Shown: piece after piece, positions 1 through 8,730 of the stretch
How the letters are laid out: each line of letters starts with the position of its first letter
Position numbering within the stretch: the first letter of the stretch is position 1
Source of the DNA: a bacterium
GTDB taxonomy: Bacteria > Chloroflexota > Anaerolineae > Caldilineales > Caldilineaceae
Reading direction: 5' to 3'
Length of the DNA: 64,000 nucleotides
Assembly: GCA_016124945.1 (NCBI GenBank)
Contig: WGMT01000033.1
Span: 124,001-188,000 of the forward strand
Notes under the pieces: generated by a model
Seen by the model: only the letters and a program-made list of their open reading frames with translations
What the model was told of the DNA's origin: nothing
Database searches by the model: none
Made by a program: the position numbers and the translations under genes

Positions 1-2
1 GT

Positions 3-650
3 TTGCCCCGATTCACTGTTCCGGTCAAGCCGGACGCATGGAATGTATCAAGTTTCGCCGCTTGGGAGTGGACGGCGTTGGAACCGTTGCCACCCTTCAC
101 CCTGGCCGACGGCAGTGGACCGGCGATCCAGCAGACCACCGTGCGCCTATGTCACGATGCAGACGCACTCTACATCCGCTTTGATTGTGCCGACGACGAT
201 CCGTGGGGCACGCTCAAACGCCGCGATGATCCGATCTACAACGAGGAAGTGGTGGAACTCTTCATCGCCGCCGGCGAAGATACGCCGGTGGACTACTACG
301 AGTTCGAGATCAGCCCCAATGGCATTCTCTTCGATGCCAAAGTACACAACCCGGCCGGAGATCGCAGCGATCTGCGCGTGGACGTAGATTGGGACGCGCC
401 CAACCTACGCTGGCGCGGCGAACGCAGCGGCAAAGGACGTTGGTCCGCTTTCATGATCCTGCCGTGGACGGCGATTGCAGCGTCAAATCAAAAACCCGCC
501 GTGTGGCGGGCTAATTTCTATCGTATTGAACGGCCACGTGAAGGGCGCAGTCCTCACCCTACCGAATTCAGTTGCTGGTCGCCCACGCTGACCGAACCAG
601 CGGACTTTCACCGACCCACCCACTTCGGTTTTCTTACCTTTTCTGTATGA
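3..650 (+). CDS. CBM9-like carbohydrate-binding domain protein
   Basis: 215 residues from a TTG at the window edge; the true start may lie outside the window, so it may be the 3' part of a larger gene. The protein looks like a single beta-sandwich of the CBM9/DOMON type: the segment from about residue 45 to 100 (LCHDADALYIRFDCADDDPW, then EEVVELFIAAG and YYEFEISPNG) matches the usual pattern of a family 9 carbohydrate-binding module, where aromatic and acidic residues line a sugar site. No signal peptide is visible. Its 3' end overlaps the convergent methyltransferase gene by 17 nt. A role in binding sugars or polysaccharide is inferred from the fold only. Confidence 0.6.
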   Translation: MPRFTVPVKPDAWNVSSFAAWEWTALEPLPPFTLADGSGPAIQQTTVRLCHDADALYIRFDCADDDPWGTLKRRDDPIYNEEVVELFIAAGEDTPVDYYEFEISPNGILFDAKVHNPAGDRSDLRVDVDWDAPNLRWRGERSGKGRWSAFMILPWTAIAASNQKPAVWRANFYRIERPREGRSPHPTEFSCWSPTLTEPADFHRPTHFGFLTFSV

Positions 651-1203
651 CGGCCATATACATCTGAAATGCGGTGCGAAAGTCGATGCGCTTCTCTTCG
701 TAGATGTAATCAATGTCCTCTGTGTGCACCAACTGCCAGCCTTCATCCTTGTTGGCCAGGTAGTGGTGCAGAGCGCTTTCCTTGTCTGCATTCTTGTGAA
801 TGAAGATACATACGAGGCCGCTCCGGCGTGTGTGCGACAGAACCCGGTCCAGCAGATCGATCTCCTTCGCTGTGTCCGCGGCAAAGTGGAGGATCGAATC
901 GAGCACGATCAGATCGTAACTCTGCGGAAAATCGAACGCGTAGAAGTCACCCACAATACCGGTGACATTCAAACCGAGTGAACCAGCGCGTTCCTCCATT
1001 TGCAGAATGCCCACTTCGGATGCATCGACGCCGGTGACACTGTAGCCGTGTTCCGCCAGCATCAGGGCGTCACGTCCTTGACCACAGCCGAGATCAAGCG
1101 CATCACCATCACTGCCATTCGATGCGATGTACGCGGTAAACTCAGGGTATGGTTCACCGAACAGGCTCTCTTCTGTTTCGTACTGCTCGTCGTAGCTGGA
1201 CAT
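634..1203 (-). CDS. Class I SAM-dependent methyltransferase (copy 1)
   Basis: 189 residues. A Rossmann-fold methyltransferase: motif I is ALDLGCGQGRDALML (about residues 36-50), followed by the acidic end of strand 2 in VTGVDASEVG, and motif IV/post-motif in YDLIVLDSILHF. The shape and length resemble TehB/UbiE-type small methyltransferases; the substrate cannot be told. It is about half identical by eye to the next gene, which starts with the same MSSYD-QY sequence, so the two are tandem duplicates. Its stop lies within the end of the convergent CBM9-like gene. A role in metalloid or xenobiotic detoxification would fit the TehB-like pattern but is inference. Confidence 0.8.
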   Translation of the reverse strand: MSSYDEQYETEESLFGEPYPEFTAYIASNGSDGDALDLGCGQGRDALMLAEHGYSVTGVDASEVGILQMEERAGSLGLNVTGIVGDFYAFDFPQSYDLIVLDSILHFAADTAKEIDLLDRVLSHTRRSGLVCIFIHKNADKESALHHYLANKDEGWQLVHTEDIDYIYEEKRIDFRTAFQMYMAVIQKR

Positions 1204-1343
1204 GACCCTCTGCTCTGTTCAGTTGCTGACACGGCTGATTTTTACCACGCATGACATGGGCATTTGCTCATATGATGGCGAGTACTACGATGGCGAGTTC
1301 CTTGGCTTCGACGGTTTGCTGCAATTGTAGGATAAGGCAAACA

Positions 1344-1919
1344 CTACGGCTGCACGCGGCGGAAGACAACCATATATCTTTCAATCGCTGCATAAGACTC
1401 GCTGCTTTTACCATCGTACAGGCAGCGAATGTCTTCGATGCAAGCGAGTTCCCAGTTTTGCATGTGGGTTGCAAGGTAGCGGTGCAACGCGTGTTCTCTA
1501 GCCGGAGACTTATGCAAAAAGATGAAAACGTAGCCGCCACAACGTGTATGCGCCAGGACACGATCCAGCAACTCGATTTCCTCGGTCGCGTGCTCAGCAA
1601 AATGAAGGATCGAATCCAGTACGATCACGTCATACTGCTGCTGGAATTCAAACGAGAAGACATCGTCTACAAGCCCGGTGACGCTCAACCCTCTGGCCGT
1701 GGCTTCCTCCACCATCTGTTGAATGCCCACCTGCGAAGCATCCACCCCGGTAACGGAGTACCCTTGCGCCGCCAACATCAAGGTATCTCGGCCCTGTCCA
1801 CATCCTAAATCCAGTGCCTCACCTCTGCCTTGTAGTGTGGCAATAAATCTCCGAAACGCAGGATACGGCCGGCCAAAGAGGTCTGTTTCCACTTTGTATT
1901 GCTGATCGTAGCTGCTCAC
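1344..1919 (-). CDS. Class I SAM-dependent methyltransferase (copy 2)
   Basis: 191 residues, paralog of the gene at 634-1203. Conserved motif I ALDLGCGQGRDTLML, the acidic residue in VTGVDASQVG and YDVIVLDSILHF are all present, so the fold and cofactor site look intact. The two copies are separated by about 140 nt without recognisable features, and differ mostly at the ends (for example the last 30 residues), which suggests an old duplication with some divergence in substrate region. Substrate unknown. Both are transcribed on the minus strand away from the peptidase gene at 2066. Confidence 0.8.
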   Translation of the reverse strand: MSSYDQQYKVETDLFGRPYPAFRRFIATLQGRGEALDLGCGQGRDTLMLAAQGYSVTGVDASQVGIQQMVEEATARGLSVTGLVDDVFSFEFQQQYDVIVLDSILHFAEHATEEIELLDRVLAHTRCGGYVFIFLHKSPAREHALHRYLATHMQNWELACIEDIRCLYDGKSSESYAAIERYMVVFRRVQP

Positions 1920-2065
1920 CTATCGCCTCCCCCATTGGACGTGATGATGTAGACCGATTTTGTGATAGAATTGTCGAAATTATACCACACCTTTCCTCAT
2001 GAGACACACGACCCAATCGATTTCAGCCCAAGCAATTTTATCCATCCACTGCAAAGGATCGTTCT

Positions 2066-3205
2066 ATGCACGCGCAACAACGCCAACGCACCCAGGAGCG
2101 GCTGGCCCAAGGCGGCCTGACCCGCGCCCTCTTTGCCGACATCCATTCCATCAAATGGTTGACGGGTTTCAATCCACCCATCCAACTTGGCCCGAGTTTC
2201 TTTGTGGGTGGGCCACCGCTGCTCTGGTACGACAATGGAACGTTCACGTTAATCGTCCTCGACGGCCATGCGGACAGCGTGGCAGCGTTCGGAGCACAAC
2301 CCGACTGCACTCTGGTCACCTACGAGGGGTATACGATTCAGAAGCCGATTACCGGGGGGCCGAATCTATCGGCGGTGCTACGCGACGTGGTGGGATCTTC
2401 TGCCGGCGGTGGACCTGTGGGCGTGGAAGCACGCAGCCTCACCTTCCTTTTGCATGATGTGATCAACGACGTCCTAGGCGGCGTCACCTCGTCGACGATC
2501 GACGATTGGTTGGCCCCCTTGCGTATGGTGAAGACGGCAGAAGAGATCGTCAAACTGCGCGATAACTTTGCACTGAGCGATCTCGGTCACCGTGTGGCGC
2601 GGCAGGTGATCAAACCGGGCCTGCGCGAAATCGACATTTGGGCCGAGATCCACGGTTCGATTCAGCGTGAAGTGGGGGAACGGGTGCCACTGGGGAACGA
2701 CTGTGTGGTGGGGTATCGGCAGAACAACATCGGCGGTTGGCCCGGCGACCTGCTCGTGCGCGAGGACGATTCGGTGATCGTTGACCTGAGCACCGTGCGT
2801 CACGGCTACTGGTCGGATAGCTGCGCCACCTACTACGCCACGAAACCGGGCGAAGCACAGTCCGCCGCCCATCGCATGATCGAAGATGCGCTAGCTTTTG
2901 CCATTTCGCTGGTGCGTCCGGGCGTGCAGGCCAACGAGATCGACCGCAAAGTGCGTGGCTTCATCGAAGCGCGGGGCTACCCTGTCTACCCACACCACAC
3001 CGGCCACGGCGTCGGCGTCACCGGCCACGAAGAACCTCGTATCGTGCCCTACAACGAAGTGCCTCTGGCCGCGGGGATGGTGATTCTGCTGGAGCCGGGC
3101 ACCTACGTCCCCGGCGCGTGGGGCGTCCGCCTCGAAGACGCGCTGCTGGTGACGGAAGACGGCGCAGAGGTGCTGACGACGCATGAGAAGGGGATGATGG
3201 GATGA
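2066..3205 (+). CDS. M24-family aminopeptidase / Xaa-Pro dipeptidase
   Basis: 379 residues, typical for PepQ/PepP-like enzymes that cleave X-Pro peptides in the cytoplasm with two metal ions. The N-terminal half (to about 140) is the creatinase-like domain; the C-terminal pita-bread domain carries the metal ligands: VIVDLSTVRHGYWSDSCATY (Asp ligands), HTGHGVGVTGHEEP (His ligand), ILLEPGTYVPG and GVRLEDALLVTEDG (Glu ligands). All five expected ligands can be seen. Start chosen at ATG 2066, preceded by AAAGGAT. A perfect 35-bp inverted repeat begins two bases after the stop. It could act on a related substrate such as creatine-like compounds, but a proline peptidase is most likely. Confidence 0.85.
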   Translation: MHAQQRQRTQERLAQGGLTRALFADIHSIKWLTGFNPPIQLGPSFFVGGPPLLWYDNGTFTLIVLDGHADSVAAFGAQPDCTLVTYEGYTIQKPITGGPNLSAVLRDVVGSSAGGGPVGVEARSLTFLLHDVINDVLGGVTSSTIDDWLAPLRMVKTAEEIVKLRDNFALSDLGHRVARQVIKPGLREIDIWAEIHGSIQREVGERVPLGNDCVVGYRQNNIGGWPGDLLVREDDSVIVDLSTVRHGYWSDSCATYYATKPGEAQSAAHRMIEDALAFAISLVRPGVQANEIDRKVRGFIEARGYPVYPHHTGHGVGVTGHEEPRIVPYNEVPLAAGMVILLEPGTYVPGAWGVRLEDALLVTEDGAEVLTTHEKGMMG

Positions 3206-3206
3206 T

Positions 3207-3315
3207 GAGGATGATGGAATAGAACGCGGATGAAGCGGATCGGGCGGATTCAGGCGGATTTTCCAGAAATAATCCGCTTTGATCCGCTTCATCCGCGTTC
3301 TATTCCATCATCCTC
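3207..3315. repeat. Intergenic palindrome, family A (copy 1)
   Basis: Perfect 35-bp inverted repeat: left arm 3207-3241, right arm 3281-3315, with a 39-nt loop that itself can pair (GCGGATT with AATCCGC). The core word ATAGAACGCGGAT recurs in the other family A copies at about 5967, 40793, 43844 and 60692. Sits between convergent genes (peptidase and SDR), so it could act as a bidirectional terminator, but it has no clear T-tract. Confidence 0.9.
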
Positions 3316-3319
3316 CTTT

Positions 3320-4102
3320 TCACTCCGCCTGCAACCCCCGCGCCATGCCATAATTCCCCGCCATGAGGCCACCGTCTACATTCAACACCGCCCCCGTGAT
3401 CCAGGACGCTTCGTCCGAGGCCAGGAAGAGGGCGGCGTTGGCGATGTCTTCTGCTTCGCCGACACGGCCCAACGGATACCAGGCTGCCAACTTGTCGAAG
3501 ATCTGTGGATCTTGGGCCACACGCTCCGCCCAGATCGGCGTGCGCACTGTGCCAGGGCAGATGACGTTGGCGCGTACGCCGTACTGTCCATATTTAATGG
3601 CGAGATTTTGTGTCAGGTTGATGAGACCGGCCTTGGCGGCGCTGTAGGGTTCTTCGCCCAGACCGGTGAGGCCGTTGACCGATGCAATGTTGACGATCGC
3701 GCCACTGCGCCGGGCGATCATGCCGTCGATCACGGCTTTGGTGCAGAGGAAGGCGCCTTTGAGCACCACGGCCAGGTTTCGATCCCACGTGGCTTCGTCG
3801 ATGGTGCGCACGTCGTCGCCCTGGGAAATGGCGGCGTTGTTGACGAGAATGTCGATCTGTCCCCACTGCGCCGCCACCGCTTGCGCCATCGCCTCCACCG
3901 TCGCCGCCGCGGCGACATCAGCGTCCACCGCCAGCGCCTCTCCCCCGAAAGCCGTGATCAAAGCGGCCGTTTCCTCGGCGCGGGATCTGCGTAAATCCAC
4001 TACCGCCACTTTCGCCCCTTCGCGGGCAAAGCGCAGCGCAGTGGCCTGTCCTATGCCTGAACCGCCGCCGGTGACAACGGCGACGCGATCTTGTAGTTTC
4101 AT
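3320..4102 (-). CDS. SDR-family NAD(P)-dependent oxidoreductase
   Basis: 260 residues, the classical short-chain dehydrogenase length. Cofactor motif TGGGSGIG (near residue 11), NNAA motif (ILVNNAAIS), catalytic Ser in NIASVNGL and the YSAAK Tyr-Lys pair are all present, so it should be an active FabG-like oxidoreductase. Asp in VAVVDLRRSR after strand 2 would favour NAD. The frame is open upstream to 4882, but start at ATG 4102 is preferred: it has AAAGGAAAACAC before it and begins with the normal SDR N-terminus. Neighbouring esterase, lactonase and aldolase genes on the same strand suggest a sugar or organic acid breakdown role; substrate unknown. Confidence 0.88.
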   Translation of the reverse strand: MKLQDRVAVVTGGGSGIGQATALRFAREGAKVAVVDLRRSRAEETAALITAFGGEALAVDADVAAAATVEAMAQAVAAQWGQIDILVNNAAISQGDDVRTIDEATWDRNLAVVLKGAFLCTKAVIDGMIARRSGAIVNIASVNGLTGLGEEPYSAAKAGLINLTQNLAIKYGQYGVRANVICPGTVRTPIWAERVAQDPQIFDKLAAWYPLGRVGEAEDIANAALFLASDEASWITGAVLNVDGGLMAGNYGMARGLQAE

Positions 4103-4118
4103 GTGTTTTCCTTTGTGT

Positions 4119-4299
4119 GAGACGACTGACGACTGACGACGGACCGCCGTGTTCGTTGTTGGTTCTGCATTGGATTGAGTAGGGAGGATGCCGCTGAAGA
4201 CAGCACAAGACGACAAACTTCGTCTTCCGTCCTTTCTCCTATGCAGAGCCATCGCTGAATACCCAGTCCGTCGTCCGTCGTCTGTCGTCAGTCGTTTCC
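4119..4299. repeat. Imperfect inverted repeat built of GACGACT words
   Basis: Left arm about 4119-4144 and right arm about 4267-4299 are made of repeated GACGACT/CGTCGTC words and are complementary. The right arm covers the stop codon (4288-4290) of the hydrolase gene on the minus strand. Similar words appear at 59985-60010. Nature unknown; possibly a low-complexity mobile palindrome. Confidence 0.65.
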
Positions 4300-5451
4300 T
4301 ACCAGCCACCGCGCAAACCACGCAAACGCCTCTTCCTGCATGGGGACGTCGAACTTGTGCGGGCCGGGGTAGAAGTTGCAATGGTAGCGGTCGGACGCGC
4401 CGGCTTTGGCGAAGACGTCGGCCAGAATGGCGTCGGCGCGCTGCATTTCGGGCAGGGTGAAGAGCTGATCTTCGCTGTCGTTGAGCACAAGCGTGGGCAA
4501 GGGGACACGTAACCCCAGAATTTCGGGGTAGTCGAGTTCGTTGGGCAACAGCGGTGGGTAGACCATCCACGTGTGTGTGTGCGACTTGTGGAGAACGTAG
4601 TCGCGCCAGGTGGTCATCATGCCTACGGCCACGGCGCAGCGGATGCGCTCGTCCATGCCCGCCAGGTAGACGGTGCGCAGCCCGCCGCCCGAAAGCCCGG
4701 CACAGCCGACGCGGGACGTGTCCACGTCGGCGCGGGCGCACAGGACGTCGAGCGCAGCATGGTCTTCGGCCAAAAAGACGCCGGGCCAGGTTGTCCCTGC
4801 GCTGAAGAGCGACCTGGCCAGGATTGATTCGTGGTGGCCGGCCCAGCGGTTGTATGCCTCGATGCCGGGCACATCGGCCCAACCGGGATCAGTGACGCCG
4901 TTGCGGATCACCTCGGGCACGTCGGCCAGGAGGACGCGGCGGCTGGCGAAGGCGAATGCATCGTGCACAAGCACGGCATATCCTTGACGCGCCAGTTCGT
5001 TGGCCCAGGCACGCCCACCGTAGTAGTGGGCCTGATGATGGGCCATGATGGGGTGCATGTCAGCATCGGTGCGCGTGATCTTCTCCTTGCCAAAGAACTT
5101 CTGCCCGCCGTGACAGTGCAAGCCCAGCACCGCAGGCAGCTTGCCCGTCGCATCTGCCGGTTTGAGGAAGACGGCCTGGGTGGGCGCGCCGGCAGGGTGC
5201 TGCCAGGAAAGTTCTTCGACGTGCAGACCGTCCATCACATATTGACGGTGGACGGTGGGCGTCGGCGTGGGCAGTTTGGGCGCGGCCAGGCGAGCGGCGA
5301 CGCCGGCGCGGGCCAGCGGTCGCCATTCCTCAACGTTGGCCCAGCGGTCGTTGCGGAAGGAGAGCGATCCAGGCGCATCGCCCAGCAGGTCCGCGGCCCA
5401 GGGGCCGTATGCGCCCAGCATGTTGGGAGGGACGGGTGTTTTCATTCTCAT
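4288..5451 (-). CDS. Alpha/beta hydrolase, dienelactone hydrolase/acetyl esterase-like
   Basis: 387 residues. Alpha/beta hydrolase fold with nucleophile elbow GLSGGG (about residue 245-250), an acidic residue in LNDSEDQLF and a His in YPGPHKFDV near the C-terminus, giving a plausible Ser-Asp-His triad. LGLHCHGG near residue 130 is the oxyanion-hole region. The long N-terminal part before residue 80 is typical of the acetyl xylan esterase/ABC-type large hydrolases found in sugar-utilisation loci. Its start ATG overlaps the stop of the UspA gene (ATGA, 5448-5451), so the two are translationally coupled. Substrate unknown; an esterase of plant-derived or sugar esters is inferred. Confidence 0.75.
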   Translation of the reverse strand: MRMKTPVPPNMLGAYGPWAADLLGDAPGSLSFRNDRWANVEEWRPLARAGVAARLAAPKLPTPTPTVHRQYVMDGLHVEELSWQHPAGAPTQAVFLKPADATGKLPAVLGLHCHGGQKFFGKEKITRTDADMHPIMAHHQAHYYGGRAWANELARQGYAVLVHDAFAFASRRVLLADVPEVIRNGVTDPGWADVPGIEAYNRWAGHHESILARSLFSAGTTWPGVFLAEDHAALDVLCARADVDTSRVGCAGLSGGGLRTVYLAGMDERIRCAVAVGMMTTWRDYVLHKSHTHTWMVYPPLLPNELDYPEILGLRVPLPTLVLNDSEDQLFTLPEMQRADAILADVFAKAGASDRYHCNFYPGPHKFDVPMQEEAFAWFARWLVGND

Positions 5452-5918
5452 TTACCCTTCTTAATCGACGATTGTACAAGGTAGACAGGACACGGCGCGG
5501 CGCGCAAGACTTTGTCCGCCACGCTGCCGTAGACCCAGCGCGCCAGCCCGGTGCGTCCATGCGTGCTCATGACAATGAGATCGATACCGTTTTCCTGCGC
5601 GTAGTCAATGATACGTGCCGCCGGTGGGCCAACGGTGACGGAGGTCTTAACGTGAAAGCGTTGTAGCCGCAGTTCTTCGGCCAGGTTCTCAACCCAGCGG
5701 GTGGCTTCGTCGAGGAAAGCCTGTTCGCGATCTTCGATGTGCATGATGTTGCGGCTGTTGTCGAGCACTTCGCCCAACGCCGCCGCATCGGGCGCCACAC
5801 GTAAGAGGATCAACTCGGCGTCGTTGGCCGTTGCCAGCGCCTGCGCGTGTGGCAACGCCTCCGACGCCAGCGTTGAACCGTCCAGTGGGACGAGAATTCT
5901 TTGGTGTCGTATGGTCAT
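5448..5918 (-). CDS. Universal stress protein (UspA family)
   Basis: 156 residues, one Usp domain. Starts with RILVPLDGSTLASEAL, the usual first strand and loop, and has the ATP-binding signature G-x2-G-x9-GS (STHGRTGLARWVYGSVADKV) near residues 120-140, so it should belong to the ATP-binding Usp class. It is in an operon with the overlapping hydrolase gene downstream. Upstream on the minus strand is a family A palindrome and the lactonase gene. General stress role by family; nothing specific can be read from the sequence. Confidence 0.88.
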   Translation of the reverse strand: MTIRHQRILVPLDGSTLASEALPHAQALATANDAELILLRVAPDAAALGEVLDNSRNIMHIEDREQAFLDEATRWVENLAEELRLQRFHVKTSVTVGPPAARIIDYAQENGIDLIVMSTHGRTGLARWVYGSVADKVLRAAPCPVYLVQSSIKKGK

Positions 5919-5966
5919 GGGGGCCCTCGTGGTGATTGGTGATTGGTGGATTAGGCGCTGTGCGAA

Positions 5967-6107
5967 GAAGATGATGGGATGATGAGATGATGGAATAGAA
6001 CGCGGATCGGGTGGATTGAGCGGATCTACGCCGATTGACTCTGAATGATCCGCTCAAATCCGCCCGATCCGCTTCATCTGCGTTCTATCCCATCATCTCA
6101 TCATCTT
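5967..6107. repeat. Intergenic palindrome, family A (copy 2)
   Basis: Imperfect inverted repeat of about 140 bp between two minus-strand genes. Outer arms GATGATGAGATGATGG / CCATCATCTCATCATC, then ATAGAACGC / GCGTTCTAT, and inner GGATTGAGCGGAT / ATCCGCTCAAATCC. The right arm has an extra GCTTCATCT block that matches copy 1, which suggests copies exchange pieces. Confidence 0.85.
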
Positions 6108-6133
6108 CGTCATCCCGTCTGCCAAGCCACCAA

Positions 6134-7018
6134 TCACGGATAGACTAACTCTCCCGGTATACCTAATCGAATCCGATAGAGCGAAGTGGACGCGGCGATG
6201 TAGAGATCACGCAGATCCGGCCCGCCGAAGGTGCAGTTGCCGGGGATTTCGCCGGTGGGGATGAAGCCGAGTTGCGCACCGTCGGGGGCAGTGATGTAGA
6301 TGCCGGCTTGGTCGCTGCTGCCCGCCGTCAGGTAGATATTTCCCTCCACATCGAGGACCATGCCGTCGCCGCCGTAACCGTCGCCGAAGTCGGCCAGGGT
6401 GGCGTCTTTGTGCCAGACGCCGTCCTCGCCGAGACCGTAGGAGACGAGGGTGCGCGCGCCGCCGGGATCTGGGTTGTGGTCCACGAGGTAGAGCGTACGA
6501 TTGTCCGGCGTGATGAGGATGCCATTGGGCGTCTGCATGTCGTCGATGACGCGGGTGAGTGAGCCGTCGAGTTCAATGCGGTAGACGGCCATGCAATCCT
6601 GTTCCAGATCATGTTTGTAGCCGTAGCGGGGATCGGTAAAGTAGATGCGCCCCTGGTTGTCGAAGCAGAGATCGTTGGGTGCATTGAGTTTCTTGCCGTT
6701 GTAGTGCGACGCCAACGTGGTGATGGTGCCATCCGGCTCATAGCGCCGCACGGCGCGCGCGCCGCCGTCTTTGCCGTCGCAGCAGACCACGAGACGTCCT
6801 TGCGCGTCGAAGTTCATGCCGTTGGCGCGGTCACTCGGTTCCTGCCACACCTCGGTGACGCCCGTGGCAGGGCGATAGACAAAAATGCGATTTTCAGGGC
6901 AGTCGGAAAAGTAGACATTGCCCTCGGCGTCGGCAGCCGGCCCCTCGGCAAAGGTCGCGCCGTCAAAAAGACGTTCTAGTCCGGCGTTGGGTGGAATCGG
7001 GTTCGTGGGCATGATCAC
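6134..7018 (-). CDS. SMP-30/gluconolactonase family lactonase
   Basis: 294 residues, the usual length for the six-bladed beta-propeller SMP-30/LRE family, which hydrolyses sugar lactones using one divalent metal. Seen: FAEGPAADAEGNVYFSDCPE (first blade with the metal-binding Glu), NAPNDLCFDNQGRIYFTDP (Asn and metal site), QTPNGILITPDNRTLYLVD (Asn), and GDGMVLDVEGNIYLT (Asp). These are the positions that bind metal and substrate in characterised members. Start could be ATG 7018 or the internal ATG two codons later (MPTNPIPP). With the neighbouring aldolase and SDR it suggests a non-phosphorylated sugar acid pathway; this is inference. Confidence 0.88.
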   Translation of the reverse strand: MIMPTNPIPPNAGLERLFDGATFAEGPAADAEGNVYFSDCPENRIFVYRPATGVTEVWQEPSDRANGMNFDAQGRLVVCCDGKDGGARAVRRYEPDGTITTLASHYNGKKLNAPNDLCFDNQGRIYFTDPRYGYKHDLEQDCMAVYRIELDGSLTRVIDDMQTPNGILITPDNRTLYLVDHNPDPGGARTLVSYGLGEDGVWHKDATLADFGDGYGGDGMVLDVEGNIYLTAGSSDQAGIYITAPDGAQLGFIPTGEIPGNCTFGGPDLRDLYIAASTSLYRIRLGIPGELVYP

Positions 7019-7028
7019 TCCTTGGGAA

Positions 7029-7071
7029 TTTTCGATTTTCGATCGTCAATCGAAAATCGTCAATCGAAAAT
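7029..7071. repeat. Short inverted repeat of CGAAAATC words
   Basis: Tandem TCGATTTTCGAT and ATCGAAAATCG words form a hairpin between the lactonase and the RidA-like gene on the minus strand. The same words build the larger repeat at 11236-11413. Confidence 0.55.
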
Positions 7072-7826
7072 CATCCGATCCTGATTTCGTTTTTGATCCC
7101 GCGTAGATCCATCTCGAAGATCAATTCATCGATGGGCGGGCGGCTGTAGTGCCAGGTGACGCCGTGGATGGCGGCGGCGCCGATAGGTTCGAGGACGACA
7201 TCGACGAGGTAGCTGTCCACTGGTTCGGCGGTGTAAATGTCCACTGCCGTGGCGGATTCCCAATCTGCGCCCAGGCCGGTGAGGCGTTCCTGCATCACCG
7301 CCATTACAGTTGTGGCCTTTTCACGCAGTGCATCCGGCGTCGTTTCGCCAGGACGGACGACCGCCGCCGTGGACAGATCGGCCTGATCGCGCAGGTCACC
7401 TGCACCGGCGACGATGAAAGAAGGGCCGGGTTGGTTGCTGGGGATGGTGTAAGAGAAGGCGTAGAGTGACGGCGCCCGCGGTGCGGCGTAGACCGGCGCA
7501 ATGTTGGTCCGCGCCACAGGGTTGCGCCCGTCTATGTGCAGGTCCCACTCTGCCAGGAGCGCCTGATAGCCTGCGTTGAAGTCAGCGAAGCCGGCGAAGG
7601 TCAACGGCGCGGGCAGGCGTAGTTCCACCGCACATAGCGCCGCACGTGGGCGCTCCAATGCATCGAGGTGCGCAGCGATAAAATCAAATCCCACCTGGTA
7701 GGGGATCGGTCTTTGCAGTGTGGCGCGTACAATCTCAAAGCCGGGCATCGCCACCACCCCTGCCGAATAGGGTGCAATGCCGGTGAGGAAGCGGTAGTTG
7801 CCGGTGGGGTTGTCGACTAGATTCAT
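7071..7826 (-). CDS. RidA/YjgF-like protein
   Basis: 251 residues from ATG 7826 (preceded by GAAAGGAACAAAC; an in-frame ATG five codons upstream lacks such a site). The second half resembles the RidA (YjgF/YER057c) fold: SFIVAGAGDL, then ALREKATTVMAVMQERLTG, then a strand like AVDIYTAEPVDSY and a terminal LIFEMDLRG. RidA proteins hydrolyse reactive enamine/imine intermediates; this longer form, with a divergent first half, may be one of the two-domain relatives found in catabolic loci. The catalytic Arg/Glu pair was not verified. Lies between the lactonase and CutC genes on the same strand. Identification is tentative. Confidence 0.5.
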   Translation of the reverse strand: MNLVDNPTGNYRFLTGIAPYSAGVVAMPGFEIVRATLQRPIPYQVGFDFIAAHLDALERPRAALCAVELRLPAPLTFAGFADFNAGYQALLAEWDLHIDGRNPVARTNIAPVYAAPRAPSLYAFSYTIPSNQPGPSFIVAGAGDLRDQADLSTAAVVRPGETTPDALREKATTVMAVMQERLTGLGADWESATAVDIYTAEPVDSYLVDVVLEPIGAAAIHGVTWHYSRPPIDELIFEMDLRGIKNEIRIG

Positions 7827-7958
7827 GTTTGTTCCTTTCAAGTAACCTCATAAACTCGCCTGGTGGGGTTGAACCCCCTGCTGACACCCCAAAGTCGCCT
7901 CAGCGACTGCAGAAAGATCTGTAGCGCCTAAGGGCGTTTTTCTGTGTCAGGGCGGGAT

Positions 7959-8711
7959 TCAGTCCCGTTGCGGGTTTTTCCCCGAAAAGATCCGCACCCG
8001 TGCCGCGTCCGTCGTCATCCGCACGTACTCCGGTGGGCGCAGTTCACCGCCCATGAAGACGCGGGGATTGCGGTGGTTCATGGCGCTCTCTACGCTGGAG
8101 CGGGCGCTGACATGAATCTCTTTGACACCGGTTTGGGCGATGATCTTGCCTACATTGCGTTCGTTGATGCCGCCGCCGGGCATCACGATTATGCGATCCG
8201 CGGCGTGGCGGACGAGTTCAGCGATCAGGTCGATGCCTTCGAGGACGGTCTTTTCCTGGCCGGAGGTAAGGACCCGATCCACCCCTAGATCGATGAGCGT
8301 CTCTAGGGCGGCGAATGGCTCGCGGCAGACGTCAAAGGCGCGGTGAAAGGTGACGTTGAGCGGACGCGCCAGTTCGATCAGTCCGCGCACGCGCTCGACA
8401 TCGACGTCGCCGTCAGGTGTCAACATGCCGATCACGACGCCGTCGGCGCCCAAACGCTTGGCCTCGGCAACGTCATAGCGCATCACCTCATATTCCACAT
8501 CGCTGTAGCAAAAATCCCCGCCACGGGGACGAATGATGACGTTGAGCCCAATGCCGATGTGTTGACGAGCGAGGGTGATGGTCCCCGCGCTGGGGGTGGT
8601 GCCGCCTTCGATAAGGTTATCGCACAGTTCTACGCGTACGGCGCCACCGTCCTGTGCGGCGACGGCGCCTTCCACCGAATCGACGCAGACTTCAACTTTG
8701 ACGTTGTTCAT
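7959..8711 (-). CDS. cutC: CutC family TIM-barrel protein
   Basis: 250 residues, the full length of CutC. The N-terminus VEVCVDSVEGAVAAQDGGA followed by RVELCDNLIEGGTTPS is the family signature, and IRPRGGDFCYSD, GVVIGMLTPDGDVD, TFHRAFDV and RVLTSGQE are the other conserved blocks. The family is named for copper homeostasis in E. coli, but that role is disputed and the genes often lie among sugar catabolism genes, as here next to an HpcH/HpaI aldolase and lactonase. The real substrate is unknown. Start ATG 8711. Confidence 0.9.
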   Translation of the reverse strand: MNNVKVEVCVDSVEGAVAAQDGGAVRVELCDNLIEGGTTPSAGTITLARQHIGIGLNVIIRPRGGDFCYSDVEYEVMRYDVAEAKRLGADGVVIGMLTPDGDVDVERVRGLIELARPLNVTFHRAFDVCREPFAALETLIDLGVDRVLTSGQEKTVLEGIDLIAELVRHAADRIIVMPGGGINERNVGKIIAQTGVKEIHVSARSSVESAMNHRNPRVFMGGELRPPEYVRMTTDAARVRIFSGKNPQRD

Positions 8712-8730
8712 ATTTGTCCTAGAGTTATAG

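Noticed and set aside
3320..4882. 520-residue minus-strand frame covering the SDR gene
   Set aside because: The first 260 residues are Arg/Pro-rich antisense of the hydrolase gene; the SDR has its own start and ribosome site at 4102.
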